Assembly (NCBI RefSeq): GCF_023650515.1
Contig: NZ_CP096016.1
Coordinates: 1,574,001-1,638,000, forward strand
DNA length: 64,000 nt
Origin: Alkalimarinus coralli
Lineage (GTDB): Bacteria > Pseudomonadota > Gammaproteobacteria > Pseudomonadales > Oleiphilaceae
Direction of reading: 5' to 3'
Shown: piece by piece, positions 1-7,793 of the stretch
How the letters are laid out: the number at the start of each line of letters is the position of its first letter
Numbering within the stretch: the first letter of the stretch is position 1
Made by a program: the position numbers and the translations under genes
The notes under the pieces: model-generated
What the model was told of the DNA's origin: nothing
Seen by the model: only the letters and a program-made list of their open reading frames with translations
Databases searched by the model: none

Positions 1-156
1 CCGGGGTCAAACCTTGGCGCGAGTGTGGCGCAAAAGTTGGTACAACTAAAATGGGATGGCATGGACAGTAAAAACGCATTTGCTGAACGGCAAATGCAAC
101 ACCCGTATGTGATCTCAATGGGGCGAGAGAGTGAAAGGGCACTGGTTGTCCGGTAG
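1..156 (+). CDS. Partial hypothetical protein, C-terminus only
   Basis: An open frame enters from the left edge in frame 1 and ends at a TAG at 154-156, followed at once by TAA. About 51 residues are visible, with Gln, Lys and Arg scattered through, and they end in ALVVR. No motif lets me assign a family. It is convergent with the membrane protein gene that follows, which ends at 182. The start lies outside the window, so length and function cannot be judged. It could be a chance frame, but two stop codons in tandem and the tight spacing to the next gene favour a real 3' end. Confidence 0.5.
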   Translation, partial: PGSNLGASVAQKLVQLKWDGMDSKNAFAERQMQHPYVISMGRESERALVVR

Positions 157-181
157 TAAGCAACCAGTGCGATCAACTCAA

Positions 182-577
182 CTATGCCTGGTTACGGCGG
201 TATTCCAGTTTATTTTCGTTGAATACAATCTCTGATCGACCGGCTAACCAGTCCCGGTCGTAAGGAGAGATATAATAAATTGCAAACACAAATACGTAAA
301 AAGCGCCGAATAGATAAGAGTATGAGAATGTCGCTATTCCGATAAACAGTATGCTCATAATCTGTAAATAGGTTTGAAGCTCGCTCACATCCGCAGAGGA
401 CGTTTGTTTTAGCGCCCTAAATAGTAAATATAATTTGGTGCCTACAAATACCGTTAAGGTAAATACGACAAACAAAATTATAGTTTGGGTATTTAAGCCA
501 CTGATAAGAAAATTTGCTATTGAAAACAATAACGAGACTTGCACCAGGCGGATGGGTGTTTTGTCGCTTAGATCCAT
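182..577 (-). CDS. Small integral membrane protein of unknown function
   Basis: A 131-residue protein with three to four predicted membrane segments: roughly residues 13-28, 31-52, 70-85 and 88-104. They are separated by a short polar stretch rich in Ser, Thr and Asp, and the C-terminus is charged. The ATG at 577 is preceded by a GA-rich ribosome binding site (gagggga), which supports this start. I do not recognise a named family. It lies alone between a partial gene and an 80-base palindromic repeat. Location in the inner membrane is inferred from hydrophobicity only. Confidence 0.65.
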   Translation of the reverse strand: MDLSDKTPIRLVQVSLLFSIANFLISGLNTQTIILFVVFTLTVFVGTKLYLLFRALKQTSSADVSELQTYLQIMSILFIGIATFSYSYLFGAFYVFVFAIYYISPYDRDWLAGRSEIVFNENKLEYRRNQA

Positions 578-638
578 TGCTATTCCCCTCTACGAATTTA
601 CGAATGGCACTTAACTTAAGGCATAAAGACCCAGCTCT

Positions 639-714
639 GTCATTTACGCGCAGGCGGAAATCCATTTGGAACGGAGTTTACACCCCTATGGATCCCCGCA
701 TTCGCGAGGATGAC
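639..714. repeat. Palindromic intergenic repeat, GTCAT...ATGAC type
   Basis: The two ends are imperfect inverted repeats: one begins GTCATTTACGCGCAGGCGG and the other ends GCATTCGCGAGGATGAC. They resemble the widespread proteobacterial element with GTCATTCCCGCG-type ends. Its length of about 76 bases and its foldback structure fit a miniature, non-coding repeat. The rest of 578-894 holds no gene that I can support. Confidence 0.6.
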
Positions 715-894
715 TAGCTTAAGTAACACCATTGATCTCTCTTACCTTCTTTTAGCCTATCCATAATGTAGTCCATAGTGGCTCAATTAGGGAGTTAAAA
801 ATTAGTAATAAACTGTAACTCACATGAGGCTTTAGCCAGAAAAATCTTGGTATAATAATTGATCGTATTTTGACGTTGCAAACTGTCGTTCAGC

Positions 895-1359
895 TTGAAT
901 AGCAGGTTAGTGCAGCATGACTATTTTGTAGGATCAATTTTTGTAGGAACTATTTTGAACTGGTCTATTGATAACTTATCGCCTCAACGTGCCTGTCATT
1001 CATCTACCTGTACCGAAATCACTGAAACGGACATAAAGGCGTCAATGCTGGCATCTGCCGATTACGCATTATCGATGTTGGAAGAGAGTATTCATGATGA
1101 CGCACTTTACTGCTTGTTTGAATGGAGTGACGAGCAGTCCTTATTATCTATCTCGGTGACCGATCACAGTAAAACAAATGATGGTAAACATACCGTTAAA
1201 GTCCACTTTAAAGGCATTAAACAAGCGGCTATTGAAGAGCAAACTGAGACGATAAAGTTCTGGCTTCGAGATCACTTGACGACCAGCGCTGACTTTATGA
1301 AATTCTCACTGGTTGCAGGCTTTAGCCGCGATGGTCGCCAAACTGTAGAGCTGATGTAG
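895..1359 (+). CDS. Hypothetical protein, 154 residues
   Basis: The frame opens with a TTG at 895 and has no strong ribosome binding site, so the start is uncertain. An internal ATG at 1048 is an alternative. The sequence has no membrane segment. It is acidic, with a plausible alternating beta/alpha pattern (ALYCLFEWSDEQSLLSISVTD, then HTVKVHFKGI). I do not recognise a family. A strong terminator hairpin follows the stop codon at 1388-1421, which supports a real transcription unit ending here. Confidence 0.55.
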   Translation: MNSRLVQHDYFVGSIFVGTILNWSIDNLSPQRACHSSTCTEITETDIKASMLASADYALSMLEESIHDDALYCLFEWSDEQSLLSISVTDHSKTNDGKHTVKVHFKGIKQAAIEEQTETIKFWLRDHLTTSADFMKFSLVAGFSRDGRQTVELM

Positions 1360-1387
1360 TTAGGCCAGTAAAGACAAGGTTAACTCC

Positions 1388-1421
1388 AAAGAGCCGATAG
1401 CATATTGCTGATCGGCTCTTT
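1388..1421. terminator. Bidirectional intrinsic terminator
   Basis: A perfect 11-bp stem (AAAGAGCCGAT / ATCGGCTCTTT) around a 12-base loop. It lies between two convergent genes and has T-rich sequence on the right and an A-run inside the stem for the opposite strand. Confidence 0.75.
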
Positions 1422-1460
1422 GATGTTTTCGACAAACACAGTAAAAATAATGTGCGCTAG

Positions 1461-2126
1461 CTATGCGTAATCATAAGGCCCGCCAGTTTCCAGAGCCTTC
1501 TGATAGGCAGGTCTTGCGTGAATTCGTTGCACATAGGCCTTAATGTTTGGGTATTTATCTGCGACACCTGAGGCAACGCTTGCTTCCAACGGGAAACTCA
1601 TCTGTAAATCTGCACCGGTTAATTTATTGCCGGCAAACCATGCGTTGTTAGCCAAGTGGTTATCTATGAAGGTTAAGTTGTCTCTGATATTAGGGCCGAC
1701 ATACGACGCCATCACTTTTTTTGAGATCATTTTTGCAATGGGCTTGGCAAATATGGGCATTGGGCCTGATTTAACTTTGTCGAACACCAGTTTTAAAAGC
1801 AATTGTGGCATGAGAGAGCCTTCTGCAAAGTGGAGCCAGTAGATATACTCCCTGTGCTCTGCGGTGCCCGAACTGAGGGTTAGCTCGCCATCCCCGTATT
1901 TTCCTACCAGATACTCAATAATTGCCCCAGACTCTGCAACGGTAACTCCGTTATCTGTAATAACCGGTGATTTGCCTAGCGGGTGGACTTTTTTTAGGCT
2001 TTCCGGCGCGAGGCTGGTCTTTTTATTCCGTTCGTACCGTTTAACCTCATAGGGAACGTTAAGCTCTTCCAGTGCCCACAGAATTCGTTGAGATCGTGAG
2101 TTTTCCAAATGATGAACAATTACCAT
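1461..2126 (-). CDS. Glutathione S-transferase family protein
   Basis: A 221-residue cytosolic protein with the usual two-domain length. The N-terminal thioredoxin-like domain covers about residues 1-80. It shows a Ser-rich start (HHLENSRSQRILWALEEL), the VHPLGKSPVI segment with the conserved cis-proline, and the ESGAIIEYL segment that contacts glutathione. The C-terminal all-helical domain contains the N-cap-like stretch FAGNKLTGADLQMSFPLEA. The family conjugates glutathione to electrophiles or acts in peroxide and stress metabolism; the substrate here cannot be told. The ATG at 2126 is preceded by AGGAG at good spacing. It appears monocistronic. Confidence 0.9.
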   Translation of the reverse strand: MVIVHHLENSRSQRILWALEELNVPYEVKRYERNKKTSLAPESLKKVHPLGKSPVITDNGVTVAESGAIIEYLVGKYGDGELTLSSGTAEHREYIYWLHFAEGSLMPQLLLKLVFDKVKSGPMPIFAKPIAKMISKKVMASYVGPNIRDNLTFIDNHLANNAWFAGNKLTGADLQMSFPLEASVASGVADKYPNIKAYVQRIHARPAYQKALETGGPYDYA

Positions 2127-2341
2127 GGTATCTCCTTAAAGGTTTTTGACTCCGCAGTGACGGACGAAAAGCCGCGGGCCGCATATCTTTATAGTTTTAA
2201 AGTGTATAGAGGTTACCACTATTATTCGAATAAATTGCTTTTATGGTATGCCATAAATACAGATTATGCAGAAGAGGGAGACTTGTAATGTGGCTCGATG
2301 TAACGACAGTTAAAAAAATTGAGCACTCAATCATATATTCG

Positions 2342-2385
2342 TTGACTCCAAATTAAATGACACTATACTGTACGAATAAACAGTA
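2342..2385 (+). promoter_or_regulatory. Sigma-70 promoter overlapped by a LexA (SOS) box
   Basis: A -35 box TTGACT at 2342-2347 and a -10 box TATACT at 2364-2369 are spaced by 16 bases. Overlapping the -10, 2366-2385 reads TACTGT, eight bases, then ACAGTA. This is the full E. coli-type LexA consensus CTGT-N8-ACAG with its flanking TA on both sides. The layout predicts repression by LexA and induction by DNA damage of the small gene at 2425. Confidence 0.85.
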
Positions 2386-2424
2386 TAAGCAAACAACATA
2401 AATTAAACGGTAGGGGAAGACGTT

Positions 2425-2559
2425 ATGAACATATCAATGGATGGCGACACTATTTGCGTAAGAATGCCTGTTAATCAACAAGTTGTAGCATTTTATTACA
2501 AGCGTGTGGGAAGTGAATGGGTAAAGTATAAGCGTGAACCCATCTTAACTGTTCATTAA
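2425..2559 (+). CDS. Small SOS-controlled protein, 44 residues
   Basis: ATG at 2425, TAA at 2557-2559, with a good AGGGGA ribosome binding site just upstream. The product is MNISMDGDTI... ending in ILTVH. It is basic at the C-terminus, with aromatic residues (FYYKRV, SEWVKYKRE) and no membrane segment. I do not recognise a family. The promoter with an overlapping perfect LexA box, about 40 bases upstream, is the main reason to call it a gene and suggests a DNA-damage-induced role. Other small LexA-controlled proteins inhibit division or modulate repair; which applies here is unknown. Confidence 0.7.
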   Translation: MNISMDGDTICVRMPVNQQVVAFYYKRVGSEWVKYKREPILTVH

Positions 2560-2704
2560 TCGGCACACTTGGATGGCGAACCCTGTCTGATTAAACAACA
2601 AACTGTGTCGTTTTTGACACTTTATACTCTCAGGTTCTAGCTTTACTATTGCTTGGCAAGTGTTACCTATAATTGGTGCAGCAAACAGTAATAAGGCCTT
2701 TTAG

Positions 2705-3166
2705 ATGAGTGCAGAAAAAGAATTAATTGAAAAGTTTTACCGCGCATTTCAGCAGCGGGATTATCAGACCATGGCAAACTGCTATCACCCTGATGCTAAA
2801 TTCGAGGATGAAGCATTTAAGCTACAAGGGAATGAAATTGCTGCAATGTGGCACATGCTATGTGAGCGAGGCACTGATTTGGAGTTATCATTCTCTGTGT
2901 CTGAGCAGTCAGGCAAGGTCTCTGCGCATTGGGAACCCCGTTATACGTTTAGTCAAACTGGGCGGAAAGTGCACAATATTATCGATGCAGAGTTTGAATT
3001 TAAAGACGGCAAAATCATAAAGCATAGAGACCAGTTTAATTTCTGGCGCTGGAGCCGCCAGGCCCTTGGCACGCCAGGGTTATTGCTAGGCTGGAGTTCA
3101 ATGCTGCAAAACAAGGTGAGCCAGATGGCGAATAAATCGCTACGCAGCTTTATGAAAAAGGCTTGA
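2705..3166 (+). CDS. NTF2-like (SnoaL-type) nuclear transport factor 2 fold protein
   Basis: A 153-residue cytosolic protein. The opening helix-helix pattern (EKELIEKFYRAFQQRDYQTMANCYHPDAKFED) is the hallmark of the SnoaL/NTF2-like cone fold. It is followed by beta strands ending in EFEFKDGKIIKHRDQFNFWRWSRQALG, typical of the family. Members act as small enzymes, isomerases or binding proteins, so the ligand cannot be inferred. The C-terminus is extended and basic (ANKSLRSFMKKA). The start at 2705 fits the family N-terminus, although the ribosome binding site is weak. The gene stands alone, convergent with the next. Confidence 0.85.
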   Translation: MSAEKELIEKFYRAFQQRDYQTMANCYHPDAKFEDEAFKLQGNEIAAMWHMLCERGTDLELSFSVSEQSGKVSAHWEPRYTFSQTGRKVHNIIDAEFEFKDGKIIKHRDQFNFWRWSRQALGTPGLLLGWSSMLQNKVSQMANKSLRSFMKKA

Positions 3167-3206
3167 AACGGTCGTTAACCAATGATTAGCGCAGCAAACT
3201 GCGCCG

Positions 3207-4496
3207 TTAAGCACAGCTTGTCTCATTAGTAATGAGGTTTTCGATTATAAAAAGCCGGTCTTGTCCCCACACGGCCGTATTGTGGTATTTGAAACTGGGT
3301 ACGCCCCAGAGCCCTAACGCGTACATCTCTTGCAAATTTTGCTCAGCCCACGTCCTCCAGCTTTGATTGTTCAACAGCGGCTTTGCCTCTTCCCAATCCA
3401 AATGACAGGCAGACAGTATCTGCCTGATGCCTTTATCTGTGTCAGATCGCACGCCTTGGCTATTTACAGCCCGGGCATATGCCAGTAAGTAGTCAACGGC
3501 TTTGCCTTTGCTTTCAGCATATTTGAATAGTGCATAACAGCGTTCTACGCCAGCGCCTAAGGGGTCTGCCACATATCCATAGTCTATACCGTACTTTTTG
3601 GCTTCACGTTTTGTATCGTAAAAAATGTACATTTTTTTTGTCTTAGGTACTGAAAGGCCGCGCATAAGCATTGGCAACACAGGTTTAACAATCAGTTCGA
3701 TATTATAATGCTTAGCCAGTGCGACAGCGCGCTCTAACCCTAAGTGAGAGTAGGGGCTTCTGATTGAAAAGTAGAGTGTTAGAGGCTTGGTTGCATGTGC
3801 CAAATTTTGCGCGCGAGTTGTGGGCTTACAGAATTCGTTATAAGTGCGGTTGTAACGAATAATGGGGTCAATAAGCGTCGATAAGCCTAGTTTATTGGCG
3901 CGTTTTTCAAGGTGATCCAGGCGATCAACACCCCAGTACCATTCGCCGCCATAATGAATCATGGCACTCATATAGTGCCCAAGGTGGTTAAGTCGCGCTT
4001 CGTTTTTGGTCACTTGGGAGGCTACATCGACAGACTGAAACTCGGACGTATCAGTGAACCAATACTGCTGGAAAATATCATTGATTTTACCTAATGCCAG
4101 ATCTGAACTTTCAATGTTAACCAGTTGATTTGTAAAGTTTCGTATCTCTCCATCTGACTTCGATAGAGGTGAGCCGGGGAAGTTAAGCCCGTAAAGCTGT
4201 GAAAGACTCCGGGCGTCGTTGAAGGCATTGGCCTGCCACATTTCGAATTCAGGGAACATCTCAGGGTTTAGGGTGTACACAGTGTTAAACCTGAACCTCA
4301 ACACATAACGCTGTGCCAACTCTTGTAAAGCTTGTACAAGAACGAAACTATATGGGTCATTAATGTGTAAAAACACATCAGCGATATGAGGCTTGTTTAA
4401 TAACCTTCGCTTGCTCTCGTTTATTGATCTACGAAAATTTAACAGTGTATCGCTCGATACCGCGTGTGCAACATGGGGCATTAAATACTGTTTCAA
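3207..4496 (-). CDS. Tandem DsbA-fold protein, 2-hydroxychromene-2-carboxylate isomerase-like
   Basis: A 429-residue protein made of two related thioredoxin/DsbA-like halves. The first half covers about residues 35-220 and starts with IADVFLHINDPYSFVLVQALQEL. The second covers about 230-425 and starts with LTLYFSIRSPYSHLGLERAVALA. The S-P-Y-S motif near the first strand and the late GVPSF cis-proline segment resemble 2-hydroxychromene-2-carboxylate isomerases and other kappa-class GST relatives. There is no CxxC, so disulfide oxidase activity is unlikely. The usual family length is about 200, so this is a duplication or fusion. Substrate unknown. Confidence 0.8.
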   Translation of the reverse strand: MKQYLMPHVAHAVSSDTLLNFRRSINESKRRLLNKPHIADVFLHINDPYSFVLVQALQELAQRYVLRFRFNTVYTLNPEMFPEFEMWQANAFNDARSLSQLYGLNFPGSPLSKSDGEIRNFTNQLVNIESSDLALGKINDIFQQYWFTDTSEFQSVDVASQVTKNEARLNHLGHYMSAMIHYGGEWYWGVDRLDHLEKRANKLGLSTLIDPIIRYNRTYNEFCKPTTRAQNLAHATKPLTLYFSIRSPYSHLGLERAVALAKHYNIELIVKPVLPMLMRGLSVPKTKKMYIFYDTKREAKKYGIDYGYVADPLGAGVERCYALFKYAESKGKAVDYLLAYARAVNSQGVRSDTDKGIRQILSACHLDWEEAKPLLNNQSWRTWAEQNLQEMYALGLWGVPSFKYHNTAVWGQDRLFIIENLITNETSCA

Positions 4497-4697
4497 GCCA
4501 GTGTTCCTTTTTTTCTTTTTTATCTTTTTTTACTTTTTATATTACTGCGACCAATAAAAACATCTAAATGATGTTTAATCTACTTTACCTATTTCCTTAT
4601 GAGAAAACACTGTTACTATGATTGGATTACCTGATAGTTTTTTATAGATGACTCGTTGTAAGTCTTGAGCATCTAATTTACAGAGGCGGAGTGTTTT

Positions 4698-5159
4698 ATG
4701 GTTGATTGGTTAGATGCCAATGTTCTTTACTGGCATTGGTTGGTTTTTGGAATATTGCTCGCAGGGGCGGAGATTTTTGCCCCCAGTTTTTTTCTACTTT
4801 GGCTTGGTGTGAGTGCTGTTTTGGTCGGCGCAATAGGTTATTTTATCAACCTTACGTTTAGTGGCGAAATAATATTATGGGGGATATTTTCGTTAGCCAG
4901 CCTTATTATATGGTTCAAATTAATAGCCCCTTCAATGAAGAACAAGTCTTTATCTGGTATGAGCCGAGAGGCCCTTATAGGGCAAGAGGGCACCATTACC
5001 GAATTTAATCAGAGCGTTTCAAAAGGGCGGTTGCGCTTTTCAGCGCCGATTGTCGGCAATGATGAATGGGGTTTCAGGTGCGAAGAAATGCTAAACGTTG
5101 GCGATAGGGCTGTAGTGACTGACGTTAGTGGTAATGACTTAATTGTAAGAAAGAAATAA
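4698..5159 (+). CDS. nfeD: NfeD family membrane protein (YbbK partner)
   Basis: A 153-residue short-type NfeD protein. Two or three membrane segments occupy about residues 10-80 (HWLVFGILLAGAEIFAPSFFLLWLGVSAVLVGAIGYF and IILWGIFSLASLIIW). They are followed by a C-terminal OB-fold domain of about 65 residues (GQEGTITEFNQ...GDRAVVTDVSGNDLIVRKK). A GGAG ribosome binding site precedes the ATG. The stop lies 17 bases before the SPFH gene, so the two form the conserved nfeD-SPFH operon found in many bacteria. The pair is thought to organise inner-membrane microdomains and membrane quality control. Confidence 0.92.
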   Translation: MVDWLDANVLYWHWLVFGILLAGAEIFAPSFFLLWLGVSAVLVGAIGYFINLTFSGEIILWGIFSLASLIIWFKLIAPSMKNKSLSGMSREALIGQEGTITEFNQSVSKGRLRFSAPIVGNDEWGFRCEEMLNVGDRAVVTDVSGNDLIVRKK

Positions 5160-5176
5160 ACACGGGAGTGAGTTAA

Positions 5177-6028
5177 ATGGAAATTATTATTGTCTCGGCA
5201 GTTGCCGTTGGTTTAGTACTTATTACCATCGCTAAAGGCGTGCGTTTGGTTCCTCAAGGCGAAAAGTATGTTGTTCAGCGCTTGGGCAAATTTTACCAAA
5301 CCTTAAACCCCGGCCTTAATTTTGTAATTCCTTACGTTGATACCGTTGCCTATAAGGTTACAACAAAAGATATTGTGCTTGATATCCCGTCGCAAGAAGT
5401 GATTACAGAAGACAACGCGGTGATTTTGGCTAACGCAGTCGCTTACATTAATATTTTAAGCCCGGAAAAGGCCGTTTATGGTGTTGAAAACTACCAGATA
5501 GCGATTCAAAACCTTATCCAGACCACCCTTAGGGCGATTATTGGTGAAATGCGACTTGATGCAGCGCTTTCATCGCGTGATCATATAAAAACGCGTTTGA
5601 AAGATGGCATCTCTGATGATATCGCTGACTGGGGCATTACGTTAAAAAACGTCGAGATTCAAGATATCAACCCAAGCGAAACCATGCAGGCGTCTATGGA
5701 AGAACAGGCTGCAGCCGAACGCCAGCGCAGGGCGGCAGTAACCCGAGCAGAGGGTGAAAAACAGGCGACAATATTGGAAGCCGAAGGGCGTTTAGAAGCA
5801 TCGAAAAAAGATGCTGAAGCTCAAATTGTATTGGCGAAGGCATCGGGCCGATCAATAGAGCTGGTGACGCAAGCTATTAAGGAAGACGAACTGCCAGTCA
5901 TGTATCTGCTTGGCGAGAAATATATCGACTCTATCAAAACCCTATCGAACTCTGAAAATGCCAAGACAGTTGTTTACCCCGCTGACTTGGTTGGTACGGT
6001 AAAAGGCCTGGTGAACAAAGTTAAGTAG
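5177..6028 (+). CDS. qmcA: SPFH/stomatin-like membrane protein (QmcA type)
   Basis: A 283-residue protein with one N-terminal membrane anchor (about 2-18), then the SPFH domain (VRLVPQGEKYVVQRLGKFYQTLNPGLNFVIPYVD...). A long Ala/Glu-rich coiled coil follows (EEQAAAERQRRAAVTRAEGEKQATILEAEGRLEASKKDAEAQ). The overall form matches E. coli QmcA/YbbK and paraslipin-type proteins, which oligomerise at the inner membrane and interact with the FtsH/HflKC system. It follows nfeD with its own GGAG site. The operon is closed by a strong hairpin at 6055-6090. Confidence 0.92.
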   Translation: MEIIIVSAVAVGLVLITIAKGVRLVPQGEKYVVQRLGKFYQTLNPGLNFVIPYVDTVAYKVTTKDIVLDIPSQEVITEDNAVILANAVAYINILSPEKAVYGVENYQIAIQNLIQTTLRAIIGEMRLDAALSSRDHIKTRLKDGISDDIADWGITLKNVEIQDINPSETMQASMEEQAAAERQRRAAVTRAEGEKQATILEAEGRLEASKKDAEAQIVLAKASGRSIELVTQAIKEDELPVMYLLGEKYIDSIKTLSNSENAKTVVYPADLVGTVKGLVNKVK

Positions 6029-6054
6029 TCGCTGTATTCTGGTTCGTGACCAAG

Positions 6055-6090
6055 AATGGATGACGCTCTCTGCGAGCATCATCCATTTTG
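6055..6090 (+). terminator. Intrinsic terminator of the nfeD-qmcA operon
   Basis: A 9-bp stem (AATGGATGA / TCATCCATT) with a 15-base loop, followed by TTTGTGTTTC, 27 bases after the qmcA stop codon. Confidence 0.75.
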
Positions 6091-6274
6091 TGTTTCTAGC
6101 CGTTCAAACAGTTATGGCAATTAAGTTGAATAGAGAGTGGTTAACAGACCAAAGAGTTTTGGCCAGCGCTGCCTTCTAGTATCAATCTGCTTTATATTAA
6201 TGCTGATCTTGCTTCGCTATAGCAAGCGTCTTACAAACTACATTGCCAGGTGAGCCTGAGCATTAAATGGAATT

Positions 6275-6979
6275 ATGAACTTACTAAACCAACAAACGGC
6301 CTTTGTTACATCACTGATAGACGAGCATGCCCCTCAAGATACCCTGCAGTTAGGGTTAGGGAATCTTGATCTCACGCTTTCAATTTGTCAATCACTCAAT
6401 AAAATCGAAAATGCAGTACTAACGCTTATCACACCCAGCGTTTCTCAGCACTCAAGTTTTATGAAAGAGATGAACAAGCTCAAACTTGGCCTGTTAAATG
6501 ATCTGGTAGAACTGATAAGAACGCCCGCCGACGAAGTACTTCCAGACTTCTACTTTCAGAACAGAACCGTCGATTTAGCAATCATCAATGAAAGTGGGCC
6601 GTTTGATCAGGCCTTAGTGGCTTTTTACTACGTTGATAAAATGCTGGTGTCACGAGGTACAGTGATCATAAATGATGCCGATACACCGGTAATGAAAAAG
6701 TTGTGCCGCTACCTGATAACCGAGCGCGGCTACACATTTCAGAAAGCGCTGGAAAACCCCAAAAAAGCCCCTCTTATTACACGGTTGTTGCGTAGCCAAT
6801 TTAACCGTGCCCCTGGTTTTATTAAAGAGACGGCTAAAATAATCTTTAACTCCGAGCTGCTAATGCCAGATGAAGAAATTGGGCTACAGTGTTCTATCGT
6901 CGCGTTGACTAAACGAGTTGAAGAAGGTGATATCGAAATGGACTTTGATACACTGCTTGAATCAATCATAAACGAATAG
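6275..6979 (+). CDS. Class I SAM-dependent methyltransferase-like protein
   Basis: A 234-residue protein. The segment QDTLQLGLGNLDLTLSICQSLNKIENAVLTLI has the layout of methyltransferase motif I, though with weak glycines. TVDLAIINESGPFDQALVAFYYVDKMLVSRGTVIINDAD matches the later strand-helix-strand of the Methyltransf_24 family, where the usual IDGDH is replaced by INESG. This suggests a divergent or catalytically altered member; substrate unknown. It is followed with a gap of about 30 bases by a zinc-ribbon protein, probably in the same operon. Confidence 0.6.
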   Translation: MNLLNQQTAFVTSLIDEHAPQDTLQLGLGNLDLTLSICQSLNKIENAVLTLITPSVSQHSSFMKEMNKLKLGLLNDLVELIRTPADEVLPDFYFQNRTVDLAIINESGPFDQALVAFYYVDKMLVSRGTVIINDADTPVMKKLCRYLITERGYTFQKALENPKKAPLITRLLRSQFNRAPGFIKETAKIIFNSELLMPDEEIGLQCSIVALTKRVEEGDIEMDFDTLLESIINE

Positions 6980-7011
6980 GCTTGTGGGTAGCGAAGGGGA
7001 GGGCTCCAAAA

Positions 7012-7416
7012 GTGGCACAAGAAATTAACTGTTGGAAGTGTGGACACCGTTTAGAAAACTTAATACTGCATCTTTCCCGTAGAGAAGAGTGCGCGAACTG
7101 TGGGGCAGACCAGCATGTGTGCAAACTATGTAAAGAGTACAACCCAAGCGTATCACAAGCCTGTAACGAAGACTTGGCAGAAGAAGTAACCGATAAGGAA
7201 TCAGCCAATTTCTGTGACTATTTTTCACCCAATCCACATGCATACACAGCCAGTCAACAATCAAAAAAACGGCAAGCCGAGGACGAGTTAGCCAGGCTGT
7301 TTGGTGAAGAGCCGGTCACCAGTGAAACGGAAACCGAAGAAACGAACGAGACCAAAAGCCAAAAAGCGCTGTCAGAGCTAGAAGCGCTGTTTGGAGGCAA
7401 AGCACCTGATAAGTAA
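7012..7416 (+). CDS. Zinc-ribbon protein of unknown function
   Basis: About 134 residues. I place the start at the GTG at 7012 because GGGGAGG lies about nine bases upstream. A longer TTG start at 6982 has no such site. The N-terminal half carries Cys pairs (CWKCGHR, CANCGAD, CKLCKEY and further single Cys/His residues) that probably bind zinc. The C-terminal half is a low-complexity, Glu/Thr-rich tail with two similar modules, DELARLFGEEP and SELEALFGGKAP. These look like repeated short binding motifs. A partner-binding role is an inference only. It is the last recognisable core gene before the mobile region. Confidence 0.7.
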   Translation: MAQEINCWKCGHRLENLILHLSRREECANCGADQHVCKLCKEYNPSVSQACNEDLAEEVTDKESANFCDYFSPNPHAYTASQQSKKRQAEDELARLFGEEPVTSETETEETNETKSQKALSELEALFGGKAPDK

Positions 7417-7754
7417 CAGGCTGAGAGAGTTTTTGAGACTATTCCCGAAAACTCTTTTAAATGTAGTGAAAAATTGTTCTATAAAACACTTTAATTAGAT
7501 TATTTAACATCTTGAAAAATATGAATAAGATGTGTTTTTGATGTTTCTGGGAAGCTTCTCGTTTACTAATGAAAAAATATTTAGGAAAAAGCTCTAATTT
7601 ACTGTTTTTATGGAATAAAAGTGCTAGAGTGAAATAAAATTATTTGGAGTTTCTGGGAATAGAATTTCTGGGAAGCTTCCCATGAATTAGCTGTTAAATT
7701 CGCCAGGCAAAGCCTGGGGAAGACCTATCAATGATCTCGCACGCATAGAATAAG
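7417..7754. other. AT-rich leader of the IS91-type element with a repeated motif
   Basis: No gene is seen here. The motif TTTCTGGGAAGCTTC occurs at 7544-7558 and 7665-7679, with a partial third copy at about 7649-7660. The second copy contains a perfect 12-bp palindrome GGGAAGCTTCCC (7670-7681). Such motifs near the transposase may mark an end of the rolling-circle element, but the boundary is not defined by the sequence alone. Confidence 0.4.
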
Positions 7755-7778
7755 TACTGTAAATAAAAACAGTATAAT
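7755..7778 (+). promoter_or_regulatory. LexA box overlapping the -10 of the IS91-type transposase promoter
   Basis: Positions 7755-7774 read TACTGT, then AAATAAAA, then ACAGTA, a full CTGT-N8-ACAG box with both TA flanks. A consensus -10 (TATAAT) at 7773-7778 overlaps the box end. The transposase ATG follows at 7794. This predicts LexA repression of transposition and induction by DNA damage. Confidence 0.82.
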
Positions 7779-7793
7779 GTTATAACTTCGTTT

